Shown here in pieces: positions 1 through 7,373 of a stretch of DNA of 10,561 nucleotides. Position 1 is the stretch's first letter. Each line of letters starts with the position of its first letter. Below the pieces are notes generated by a model. That model did no database searches and was not told the DNA's origin. It worked only from the letters and a program-made list of their open reading frames with translations. Origin of the DNA: Bacillota bacterium (GTDB taxonomy: Bacteria; Bacillota; Clostridia; Acetivibrionales; DSM-1351). The translations under genes and the position numbers were made by a program. The stretch is taken from the NCBI GenBank assembly GCA_023416275.1, contig JAEZIB010000093.1, positions 1 through 10,561 of the forward strand, written 5' to 3'.

Positions 1-761
1 CTGGTACTCTTTGGGGGATATAGGTTTGTGATATTTCGTCCAACCATTTTACTGATTACAATTTCAGGACTTGTTTCTTTTACCTTTAATGAATCTATAA
101 AATGACCATCTCTAAGAATTGTTATACTGTCGCAAATTCTAAATATTTCTGACATCTTATGGCTAATATAAAGTATGCTTATACCTCTAGCCTTTAATTT
201 TGCGATAGTTACAAATAATGCCTCAGTTTCACTTTCGGTCAATGAAGATGTAGGTTCATCCAAAACAAGTATTTTACAATCAAGTGATATCGCCTTTACG
301 ATTTCTACTACCTGCTGATCTGCAACGGTTAGTTTACTAACAATAGTCTGTGGGGTTATGTTGGTTTTGAACAAACTAAGGATTTCACCAGCTTTCCTAT
401 TGAGCTTCCCAAAGTCCAGTATACTTAATATATTTCCTTTAATCCTTCCCATATAAATGTTTTCTGCAACAGTCATATGGGGGCAAAGTGCTATTTCCTG
501 ATGAACAAAACCAATACCAGCATCCTGGGCATCTTTTGGTGAATGGAATTTGACTTCCTTACCATTTAATATAATTTGTCCGCTGTCAGGTTTGATTACC
601 CCTCCAATGATATTCATCAGTGTAGATTTTCCAGCTCCATTTTCACCCATCAGAGCGTGAACCTCTCCTTGTCTCAAGTCTAAATGCACATCAGTCAAAG
701 CTTTTGTACCCGGATAGCTTTTATTGATGCTTTTTACACTTAAAATTGTTTCCCCATCCAA
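1..761 (-). CDS. Sugar ABC transporter ATP-binding protein, RbsA/MglA type (partial, N-terminal half)
   Basis: This is a cytoplasmic ATPase subunit that powers import of a sugar through a CUT2-type ABC transporter; the family has two fused ATPase domains of about 500 residues in total. About 253 residues are visible, covering the first domain, and the gene runs off the window at its 3' end. Walker A is GENGAGKST (residues 39-47) and the Q-loop is VHQE (86-89). The signature region is LTVADQQVVEIVKA (144-157), Walker B is ILVLDEPTSSL (164-174) and the switch His is in ISHKM (199-203). The degenerate LSVAQQ-like signature is usual for this family. I chose the TTG at 761 because AGAGGTG (768-774) sits six bases upstream. 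An in-frame GTG at 770 overlaps that site, and the ATG further upstream reads into a stop. The gene follows the response regulator with a 168-base gap and no clear terminator. Permease and binding-protein genes should lie nearby, outside the window. The sugar cannot be deduced. Confidence 0.93.
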   Translation of the reverse strand, partial: MDGETILSVKSINKSYPGTKALTDVHLDLRQGEVHALMGENGAGKSTLMNIIGGVIKPDSGQIILNGKEVKFHSPKDAQDAGIGFVHQEIALCPHMTVAENIYMGRIKGNILSILDFGKLNRKAGEILSLFKTNITPQTIVSKLTVADQQVVEIVKAISLDCKILVLDEPTSSLTESETEALFVTIAKLKARGISILYISHKMSEIFRICDSITILRDGHFIDSLKVKETSPEIVISKMVGRNITNLYPPKST

Positions 762-929
762 TGTATTCACCTCTTCATGTGTAATTTCTATATTTAAATG
801 ATACAACATGAATACAGCTTAGATTTCTGAACCTTTTTAATATAGACAGGAAGTTTTTAAGTATCGACAAGATGAGTTTAATAGATGAATTTATTTGTAT
901 TAAAATTCTTCTACAAAATTAAAATAGTA

Positions 930-2552
930 CTATGATTGATGTTGAAGATTATTTAATATGACATTTGATCTAAATTGCCTAGGGCTTAAACCTGTACTCT
1001 TTTTAAATATCCTGCAAAAATAGTTTGAATCTTCATATCCAGACATTTTACTTACTTGCTTAATGTTCACATCACTATTTTTTAAAAGGTTTTCTGCAAA
1101 TTCCAAACGCTTTGTAGTGATATAATCTATAAAATTAATTCCGCACTTTTCTTTAAATATCTTGCTGAGATATTGTGAACTCAATCCTACTTCATTGGCA
1201 ACTGACTCTAGCGTTATGTCCTTATTGAAATTTCTATTTATGTATTCGAAAACCTTACTGATTATTTCAGAATTCCTGCCCGGGCATTTCTCGGCCTGCT
1301 CTATAATATAATCTACATTCTTTCTACACCAAACTTCCACTTCATCTACCGAAGTTAACTCAACCAGTTCCTGCAACATCCCTATACTTAAAGAATTGTC
1401 CAGATGTATACCCATTTTAGACACTGTTCTTTTTAAAAAAAATATGAGTTCTTCAGCATATCCTTTTAAAATATCCATGTTATAAATATTTCCTATTAAT
1501 TCAGTTATGATTTCGTCAGCAAAATTTTTAGCATTATTTATGTTTCCAGCTTTTATTTCATCAATAAGTTTACCTTCTAGGTCTAAGGGATACTCATAAA
1601 AAGTTTCTGAATTTATTTCAATACAATGTAAGGAAAAATGAATTACACTGTTTTGCTCAGATGCTTTTCTTTGTGCCAAACCTGCCTCATTGTATGATAT
1701 TCTAAAATTTTTAATGTCTGTATACACATTACCAATTCCGATTGAAGCATTAACATCTGCGGCAACCTTTAGCTTTCTTAAAATATCCTGAGCAATTATG
1801 ACCGATTCATTTACAATCTCTCTGTGCACGAACTTTTCATTAACAGGAATAAATACAACAATAGAATTTCCCTGAGATTTACCAAAAAAACACTTCTTAT
1901 ATAAAGGAAGGTTTCGAGTAACAATTGTGGCTGTTTTTTCCATAATAATTCTACTATTTATACACTCATTGCTTTCTCGGTTATTTATACGTTCTGGGGA
2001 TATGAGCATAAAGTAACCGGCCTTTATTTCCTCCTGAAGAAATGCTATATAATTTTCCGCCTTTACGGTATCACTATTGCCATTCATAAAAGCAGCTACA
2101 AGTTCGTTCTCCATGTATGGCTTAATTGCTCTAAGCTTTGCATCAATGAATTCTACGAGGTCACAATTGTTCAATTTTTCATCAATCTGACCTAAGACTT
2201 TATTTATTTTTTCAACTACCTCCTGCTCGTTTACAGGTTTTAAAATATATCCCTTTACTCCAATATCCAAAGCTTGTTTTACATATTCAAAATTATTATA
2301 TGCTGTCAAAATCAGTATACATGAATTGAGATCATCCTTGATGATTTCCATCGAAGCATCAATACCGTTAATACCAGGCATTTTTATATCCATTATAATT
2401 AAATCAGGTTTAAGCTTTCGATTTAATTCTATTGCCTGTCTGCCATTTTCAGCTTCACCAACAATTTCTATATTACTGAAATTTTTTGATATCAGCGCTC
2501 TCAAAACATATCTTGATAGAAATTCATCATCTACAATCAGAAGCTTATACAT
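930..2552 (-). CDS. YesN-type response regulator, REC domain plus AraC-family DNA-binding domain
   Basis: This is a transcription regulator of about 540 residues, expected to control nearby transport or catabolic genes. The N-terminal receiver domain (about 1-120) has all active-site residues: acidic pair D8/D9 in LLIVDDE, phospho-acceptor D55 in IIMDIKMPG, T83 in LTAYNN and K105 in YILKP. The middle (about 130-420) is the poorly conserved linker of YesN proteins, including a GGDEF-remnant-like stretch around SIGIGNVYTD and SYNEAGLAQRK. The last 100 residues form two helix-turn-helix units, with ITLESVANEVGLSSQYLSKI and the signature around GYEDSNYFCRIFKKSTG. I prefer the ATG at 2552 over the one at 2558. 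It has GGGGG six bases upstream, whereas the 2558 ATG directly abuts those Gs. Its start overlaps the stop of the kinase-like gene upstream, so the two are probably translationally coupled. The usual partner would be a membrane YesM-type kinase; here the neighbour is a kinase-like protein without catalytic parts. The targets are inferred from position only. Confidence 0.95.
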   Translation of the reverse strand: MYKLLIVDDEFLSRYVLRALISKNFSNIEIVGEAENGRQAIELNRKLKPDLIIMDIKMPGINGIDASMEIIKDDLNSCILILTAYNNFEYVKQALDIGVKGYILKPVNEQEVVEKINKVLGQIDEKLNNCDLVEFIDAKLRAIKPYMENELVAAFMNGNSDTVKAENYIAFLQEEIKAGYFMLISPERINNRESNECINSRIIMEKTATIVTRNLPLYKKCFFGKSQGNSIVVFIPVNEKFVHREIVNESVIIAQDILRKLKVAADVNASIGIGNVYTDIKNFRISYNEAGLAQRKASEQNSVIHFSLHCIEINSETFYEYPLDLEGKLIDEIKAGNINNAKNFADEIITELIGNIYNMDILKGYAEELIFFLKRTVSKMGIHLDNSLSIGMLQELVELTSVDEVEVWCRKNVDYIIEQAEKCPGRNSEIISKVFEYINRNFNKDITLESVANEVGLSSQYLSKIFKEKCGINFIDYITTKRLEFAENLLKNSDVNIKQVSKMSGYEDSNYFCRIFKKSTGLSPRQFRSNVILNNLQHQS

Positions 2553-3003
2553 TGGCATCCCCCATTTCTGCTAAAGGTCTTAAGAACTCTTCCTTTTTCA
2601 TATCTTTTTTTAATATAACCCTGAGGAATATGCCGTCAGAACATTTAATTTCAACTGTAAAATCAATGATTCCTTCATACTGTACAAGGGCATTATTCAA
2701 TATATGATCTACAAAATCTATGATACTCAAGTGATTGATATTTATGTCTTCAAACTCACTGCAATTAACATAAGTAACATCAAACCTGTTTCCATAGCGA
2801 ATTTTTAGTATTTCAATATAATTGCGTAAAGCCTCTAATTCTTTTGAAAGCAAAACTTGTGTATCACCATTATAAAAATACCGTAAAAGTTCACAGGACA
2901 TTTGAAGCATCATTTGGGTTTTGGGAGCATTCTCCAAATATGCCATTTGTCCTGCATTAACTACAAACATCTGAGTAACTTCATCAAATCTTCTTAGTTT
3001 CAT
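2545..3003 (-). CDS. Degenerate LytS/YesM-like histidine kinase core without phospho-acceptor or ATP-binding boxes
   Basis: This is a soluble protein of 152 residues with no membrane segment, signal peptide or sensor domain. Residues 12-80 read like the His_kinase dimerisation domain of LytS/YesM kinases. MFVVN (12-16) sits where HFLFN is expected, and then come an LLRYF motif (39-43), LSKELEALRNYIEI (52-65) and LKIRYGNRFDV (66-76). Met12 therefore replaces the phospho-accepting His. The N-box region FVDHILNNA (97-105) has lost the usual LVENAIKHG residues, and the chain stops without the DNG and GxG boxes that hold ATP. The start is supported by AAAGGTGG four bases before the ATG. Only about 50 bases separate it from the upstream cupin gene, so no missing sensor half is hidden there. 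The intact frame, good ribosome site and coupling to the regulator suggest a maintained protein rather than decay. It may bind or dimerise with the regulator or a true kinase; this role is inference. An independent family is possible, since the similarity was judged by eye. Confidence 0.75.
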   Translation of the reverse strand: MKLRRFDEVTQMFVVNAGQMAYLENAPKTQMMLQMSCELLRYFYNGDTQVLLSKELEALRNYIEILKIRYGNRFDVTYVNCSEFEDININHLSIIDFVDHILNNALVQYEGIIDFTVEIKCSDGIFLRVILKKDMKKEEFLRPLAEMGDANV

Positions 3004-3051
3004 TAAACCACCTTTATCCTTGAATATTTTACTAACTATCGTAAAATACTC

Positions 3052-3552
3052 TCATTCATCAACAATTTCAATTTGTTTTTCCATAGGTATTTCTACAACA
3101 TAACAATCATTCATGTACGTTCTTTCAGGAAGTGTTACCAGAATATTTACGATATTACACCTATAAACAAAGGCCGAATAGTGCCATACCCCAGGATTAA
3201 TACATACAACTACTCCCTTTGGTATACGAAAAATTTCTATGTCCTCAACAGGTGCTACTGCATTTGAGGTAGCAGGTCCAACATGCATAAGAATATCTCC
3301 ATCAAGCGGTATTATCATCTCTCCCGTATAATTGTGGTATTCAGAGGTATCAATAATCAGTGGTCTCTTTAAAAGCCGACATAAAGAAAAAGAAGCTAAG
3401 TTACTATTTCCAAGCGGCAGCTTAATGATATCCCTATAAAACTCAACCGGTTCTTCACCGAATTTAACCCCTTTAGGATTAAGCACATCAGAGTATGTCC
3501 CATATTTTGAAAACTTCTCCATACACAGTTCATTTATCTGCTTTTTTATCAT
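3052..3552 (-). CDS. Ureidoglycolate lyase (AllA)-like cupin protein
   Basis: This is a cytoplasmic protein of about 166 residues, close to the usual length of the AllA/ureidoglycolate lyase family. The support is the pattern of a short N-terminal part, then HNYTGEMIIPLDGDILMHVG, IEIFRIPKGVVVCINPG and GVWHYSAF. The last resembles the family's GVNYxxGVWHHPL segment, with the Gly-x-Trp-His retained. True AllA splits ureidoglycolate into glyoxylate and urea during allantoin breakdown, but no other purine or allantoin gene is visible. A sugar-linked or sensory role is equally possible. A GTG at 3588 keeps the frame open but has no ribosome site, and the ATG at 3564 directly abuts AAAGGG. The ATG at 3552 (MIKKQINEL) is preferred, with GGGATGAT upstream. 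It is the first gene after the terminator at 3761-3808 and lies about 50 bases before the kinase-like gene, suggesting co-transcription with the two regulators. The fold is fairly sure; the reaction is not. Confidence 0.7.
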   Translation of the reverse strand: MIKKQINELCMEKFSKYGTYSDVLNPKGVKFGEEPVEFYRDIIKLPLGNSNLASFSLCRLLKRPLIIDTSEYHNYTGEMIIPLDGDILMHVGPATSNAVAPVEDIEIFRIPKGVVVCINPGVWHYSAFVYRCNIVNILVTLPERTYMNDCYVVEIPMEKQIEIVDE

Positions 3553-3760
3553 AATAAATATCATCCCTTTCACTTTGCTAAAAAGCACAAAATATATATT
3601 TACTTAATTTATACATTAAAATGGAATTTTTAGGGTTCGTCATATGTTGCCAACCGTAAGCTATACACGCCTCAAACTTTCATTTACCTGTTTTGTAACT
3701 TTTACTGTATTACTCCAATCACTGATATATCAACTGCTTATATATCTATACCTATATGCT
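3553..3760 (-). other. Leader region of the cupin-kinase-like-regulator genes
   Basis: This 208-base A+T-rich stretch lies between the terminator of the catabolic genes and the cupin start. It must hold the promoter of the regulatory genes if the terminator is efficient, but no convincing -35/-10 pair was found. On the minus strand there is a small inverted sequence GTTGGCAAC (3647-3655). TTGGCAAC also occurs on that strand in the deoC-kinase gap (near 7593-7600), which could be a shared site or chance. Nothing else was recognised. Confidence 0.3.
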
Positions 3761-3808
3761 AAAAAGTTTCGGATATTAATATCCACTAAGAATAAGAACA
3801 TCCGAAAC
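3761..3808 (-). terminator. Probable intrinsic terminator after the iron-ADH gene
   Basis: Read on the minus strand, GTTTCGGAT (3800-3808) and ATCCGAAAC (3766-3774) form a perfect 9-base-pair stem around a 25-base loop, followed at once by TTTTT (3761-3765). It begins about 32 bases after the stop of the iron-ADH gene, as expected for the end of the catabolic operon. The T-run is on one side only, so it should act on minus-strand transcripts. The 3' arm is also part of a 14-base perfect palindrome, GGATATTAATATCC (3771-3784), giving a smaller competing hairpin. Confidence 0.7.
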
Positions 3809-3839
3809 ATTTAACTTCTGAGCATACTTTTAAATTAGT

Positions 3840-5021
3840 TTAGAAGGATTTTTTCAATATCTTAATAATATCTTCCTTACTTGCTCTTTTCGGATCAAGA
3901 TTAAGCCCTCCACCCATATACTTCGTTGTTCCAGTCGCAATCTCATCAAAATCCGATTCCTTGACTCCTTGTTTGCTAAGTGGAATATTCATGCCTATAT
4001 CATTGATTAGCTTTTCAACTTCTTGCACACTGCTCTCACAGCTGCAGCATCCACCATTTTCTTCACAACATATTTCATCACGGAGAAACATACCTATATT
4101 CTTGTATTTTTCAGGTTTGGAATCCATACTGAATCGCATAGTATGAGGTGTCATTGCCGCAAGACTTTCTCCGTGGACAGTTTCACATACTCCGCCTACT
4201 GCATGAGATATGGCATGACATAAGGTTATAACAGCTGTTGCAATTGAAAAGCCTGCCAAAGTATCTGCATAAGCCAATGCAGTTCTTGCCTCTATATCAT
4301 CACCGTTTTCAACAACCCTTCTTAAATACTTTCCAACTATTCTCATAGCTTCTTCTGCCATTTTATCCGTAATAGGAGTAGCACTATTACTCGTATATGC
4401 CTCAATAGAATGTGCAAGCACATCAAACCCTGTTGCAGCAGTAATCTTCTTAGGTACGGATAACATGAGTTCCGGATCTACAATTGCCACCTTTGCATAT
4501 GTATAATCGCTTCCAAGTCCAGGCTTTTCCTTTGTAACGGGATTTGTTATAACAGCATAAGGTGTTGCATGGCTTCCAGTACCAGATGTAGTTGTAATTG
4601 CAATTATGGGAAGCGTTTTTTCTGTTGCAGTTAAATCATCAGGATCTCCACTTGGACAATAATTCCATATTGGTGCATTATGTCCCATTGCTACAGCAAT
4701 TCCTTTTGCTGCATCAATTGCACTGCCTCCGCCTAAACCTATAATAACATCACAGCCTGTTTTTTTACCAAACTCAGCACCTGCATCTACTTGTGTTGAA
4801 AAAGGATTTGGACTTACCTCGTAGAATAACTCTGATTCAATGCCGCTTTGTGCCAATAACTTTTGAATTCTAGAAACCAACCCGCTGTCCTTGAAAAAAG
4901 GACCGGTTGTGACTATTAATGCCTTTTTGCCGTATTGCTTTACGTACTCACCCACTTCATTCAATTTACCGGCTCCAAAAACTATTTTTACAGGAACGAA
5001 ATAGGAAAAACTGTTGATCAT
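3840..5021 (-). CDS. Iron-containing alcohol dehydrogenase
   Basis: This is a cytoplasmic NAD(P)-dependent group III alcohol dehydrogenase of 393 residues, the normal family length of 380-400. It reduces an aldehyde to an alcohol or the reverse. The nucleotide-binding GLGGGSAIDAAKG is at 95-107 and a TTTSGTGSHATPYAVIT segment at 143-159. Metal ligands can be placed at D200 and H204 (GFDVLAHSIEAYT), H269 (LCHAISHAVGG) and H283 (VHGESLA), with the 14-residue spacing of the last two as in FucO. A cysteine-rich stretch at 317-328 (ICCEENGGCCSC) is odd for this family. The start has AAAGGAG eleven bases upstream, slightly far. It lies about 36 bases after the SDR gene and before the terminator, so it is the last gene of its operon. 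The likely job is to reduce the aldehyde released by the DeoC-like aldolase (acetaldehyde, lactaldehyde or glycolaldehyde type), regenerating NAD. This role comes from context; the substrate is unknown. Confidence 0.93.
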   Translation of the reverse strand: MINSFSYFVPVKIVFGAGKLNEVGEYVKQYGKKALIVTTGPFFKDSGLVSRIQKLLAQSGIESELFYEVSPNPFSTQVDAGAEFGKKTGCDVIIGLGGGSAIDAAKGIAVAMGHNAPIWNYCPSGDPDDLTATEKTLPIIAITTTSGTGSHATPYAVITNPVTKEKPGLGSDYTYAKVAIVDPELMLSVPKKITAATGFDVLAHSIEAYTSNSATPITDKMAEEAMRIVGKYLRRVVENGDDIEARTALAYADTLAGFSIATAVITLCHAISHAVGGVCETVHGESLAAMTPHTMRFSMDSKPEKYKNIGMFLRDEICCEENGGCCSCESSVQEVEKLINDIGMNIPLSKQGVKESDFDEIATGTTKYMGGGLNLDPKRASKEDIIKILKKSF

Positions 5022-5057
5022 AATAATATATTCTCCTTTTTTATATTTTTAAAATTT

Positions 5058-5819
5058 TTATCTCATCAGCATCCCGCCGGTGACGTCAATAGTTGCGCCA
5101 GTTATATAATCCGCCTTATCCGATGCCAGAAAAGCAACTGTGTATGCAACTTCCACAGGATCTGAAATCCTACCTAAAGGTATTCTTTCAATGTATTTAG
5201 CTTCATTTTCTGCAAGCTCTTTTTTATTCATTGGAGTTCTCATCATTCCCGGCGCTACTGCTGTTACATTTATTCCATACTTGGCAACTTCTCTGGCAAG
5301 TGAAACTGTAAAGGTTACAACTCCTCCTTTTGCTGCTGCATAATGGGCATGGCCACTAGTTGAACCATGAAAAGCAGCCTGTGAAACAATATTAATAATT
5401 TTACCCTTGCTTTTTCTTCCAATCAGGTGCTGTACAACCCGCTTACTAAACATAAAGGGTCCTGTAAGGTTTATTTTTACTGTTTTTTCCCATTCTTCAT
5501 CAGTCATACTTTCAACGTAAGCTGTTGGCCATACTCCAGCATTATTCACAAGGATGTCTACTTTGCCATAAGTTTCAACAGTCTGTGCAATGACATTGTC
5601 TACATCACTTGCCTTCGTAATATCTCCATATAAAGGTATTGCACGTGCATCATATTTTTCATTAAGCTGATCTACAAACTTAAAAACATTTGCCTCGTCA
5701 ACTAAATAATTTACAACTACATTAGCTCCTTCTGCTGCCAAAACTTCGCTTATTGAAGCTCCTAAACCGCTTCCCCCGCCTGTTACAATTGCTGTTTTGC
5801 CATTCAAATTAAAATCCAT
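5058..5819 (-). CDS. Short-chain dehydrogenase/reductase (SDR), FabG-like
   Basis: This is a cytoplasmic classical SDR of 253 residues, the standard length. The cofactor motif TGGGSGLG is at 13-20 and NNAG at 92-95. The catalytic tetrad is N117 (KINLTG), S146 (NIVSQAAF), Y160 and K164 (YAAAK). PGMMRTPM follows at 190-197, and the end GATIDVTGGMLMR is typical of FabG/glucose-dehydrogenase-type enzymes. At the end of the second strand the sequence is VVVNYLVDE, with no clear Asp for NAD or Arg pair for NADP, so the cofactor is uncertain. The ATG follows a run of six Gs by six bases. The gene sits between the kinase and iron-ADH genes with gaps of about 60 and 36 bases, so it is very likely co-transcribed. 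It probably interconverts a hydroxyl and a keto group on the pathway sugar or polyol rather than serving fatty-acid synthesis. That role is inferred from neighbours. Confidence 0.93.
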   Translation of the reverse strand: MDFNLNGKTAIVTGGGSGLGASISEVLAAEGANVVVNYLVDEANVFKFVDQLNEKYDARAIPLYGDITKASDVDNVIAQTVETYGKVDILVNNAGVWPTAYVESMTDEEWEKTVKINLTGPFMFSKRVVQHLIGRKSKGKIINIVSQAAFHGSTSGHAHYAAAKGGVVTFTVSLAREVAKYGINVTAVAPGMMRTPMNKKELAENEAKYIERIPLGRISDPVEVAYTVAFLASDKADYITGATIDVTGGMLMR

Positions 5820-5879
5820 ATCCTTCCCCCCTTCTTTTATTTTGATATATAATGAAAAAATAATTTCGAAAGAATGACA

Positions 5880-7373
5880 TCAGCTGTCAGCCTTGTCAAA
5901 CATCTCAATTACTCTTCTAAATTCCTTATACTTCCTCATATAAACTTCGTTTCTTTTTGCATCGGGATAATAATGCTTCTTATTTTTTACCATAATATCT
6001 ATTGCTTTCTTGAAGTCATTATATTCACCTATTGCTATAGTAGTACAAACTGCAGTTCCTAAAGCTCCTACCTGTGATGCCTCAGTTGTAATTATCTCCA
6101 TATTCAAAACATCCGAAAATACCTGACACCAAATATCGCTATTAGTAGCTCCTCCAGAAAGTACTGCTTTATTTCTTACAACTCCTGCGTTTCTGAGATT
6201 TTCTATATGCATTAAGTGCGCAAAAGCCACTCCTTCAAACAAAGCTCTTAACATGTGAAATATATTGTGTTCTGCCTTAATTCCAAAAAATGATCCATCC
6301 ATATTTTTGGAAAGCTGCGATTTAAACAAAAAAGGCATATAAATAATATTTGACTCTTCAATATTAATTTCGTTTATTTTTTCATCAATTATTTTATAAA
6401 GACTACCGTTTGAAATATCAAATAAACCAATCTCCTTTATCACATTGTCAACAAACCATTCAAGGTTTACAGCAGATGTCGCACTTGATTCTACATATAT
6501 ATACCTGTCAATATCAACAAAGAGCGAACATTTCATAGTTTGCGCACTATACACAAGTTCTTCCCTAATTCCGGTATTCACATTCCAGGTTCCTGCGATC
6601 AAGCTATATTTGTCATCACCAAAAACACCACTTCCAAGTGCACATGCAATTACGTCATAAACCCCTCCTGTCACAGGCGTTCCCATACTTAAGCCAGTTT
6701 CTAGTGAAGCTTCCTCAGTAACATTCCCTGCTATATCTGTGGTCTTTCTTAATGGAGGAAGCTTCTCAAACATTTCTTCTATCCCAAATAGCTTTAAAAC
6801 TTCCTTATCCGTATTTTTAGTACTGGGATTTAATAGCCCGGAATTACTAGCATCAGTGTATTCTATCCCTACATTTCCAGTCAATTTATAAATAATCCAG
6901 TCTTTAACCATAAAAATCTTTTCGATTTTTTTATAATTATCCTGTTCATTTATTTTTAACCAAGTTAATATCGGAATAGCTTGACCAGTCCACAAATTTT
7001 GGTATAAATTTTTGTAAGCGCTTTTGCCTTCCATCTCCCATTCTAGGAGGAGTTTAATTGCCCTTGCATCCATTGAAGATACGGCTTTTCTTACTGGTTT
7101 ATTATCTTTATCCAAACAATAAAGACCGGCTCCATGCCCACTGTTACCAATTCCAACTATATCTGAAGGGTTGATGTTTGATTTTTTTATAGATTCTTTT
7201 ATTACAAAAGCTGTATTTTTCCATTGCAGTTCCATATCAATTTCCGCACAAACACCATGGTTCTCAACCACTGTATTTATAAGGCTGGAGGCTATTTCTT
7301 TACCATCTGTTGTAAAAATTACTGATTTTGTGGTTGTTAAGCCATTATCAATACATAAAATGTATTTTCTCAT
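5880..7373 (-). CDS. FGGY-family carbohydrate kinase, L-xylulokinase (LyxK)-like
   Basis: This cytoplasmic sugar kinase of 497 residues (family about 490-520) transfers phosphate from ATP to a ketose or polyol. The N-terminal phosphate loop is DNGLTTTKS (9-17) and the presumed catalytic Asp is D240 in GGVYDVIACALGSG. An adenosine-motif region SGGATNSDIWCQVFSDV lies at 406-422, followed by EASQVGALGTAV (431-442). From memory of E. coli LyxK, the stretches NLWTGQAIPILTWLK, AGTWNVNTGI, ESSATSAVNLEWF and FEGVAFAHLMHIENLR match it better than XylB or GlpK. Erythritol kinase EryA is a near alternative. The start has GGGAGG five bases upstream. A 331-base gap separates it from deoC, with a possible own promoter at 7428-7455. 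SDR and iron-ADH genes follow directly. It probably makes the phosphorylated ketose that the aldolase cleaves. Family is certain; substrate is not. Confidence 0.93.
   Translation of the reverse strand: MRKYILCIDNGLTTTKSVIFTTDGKEIASSLINTVVENHGVCAEIDMELQWKNTAFVIKESIKKSNINPSDIVGIGNSGHGAGLYCLDKDNKPVRKAVSSMDARAIKLLLEWEMEGKSAYKNLYQNLWTGQAIPILTWLKINEQDNYKKIEKIFMVKDWIIYKLTGNVGIEYTDASNSGLLNPSTKNTDKEVLKLFGIEEMFEKLPPLRKTTDIAGNVTEEASLETGLSMGTPVTGGVYDVIACALGSGVFGDDKYSLIAGTWNVNTGIREELVYSAQTMKCSLFVDIDRYIYVESSATSAVNLEWFVDNVIKEIGLFDISNGSLYKIIDEKINEINIEESNIIYMPFLFKSQLSKNMDGSFFGIKAEHNIFHMLRALFEGVAFAHLMHIENLRNAGVVRNKAVLSGGATNSDIWCQVFSDVLNMEIITTEASQVGALGTAVCTTIAIGEYNDFKKAIDIMVKNKKHYYPDAKRNEVYMRKYKEFRRVIEMFDKADS

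Noticed and set aside
2553..2558. Response-regulator start at the ATG at 2558
   Set aside because: The G-run that would serve as ribosome site directly abuts this ATG. The ATG two codons later has proper spacing.
3553..3588. GTG start of the cupin gene at 3588
   Set aside because: No ribosome-binding site precedes it, and the ATG at 3552 gives a family-length protein with a plausible site.
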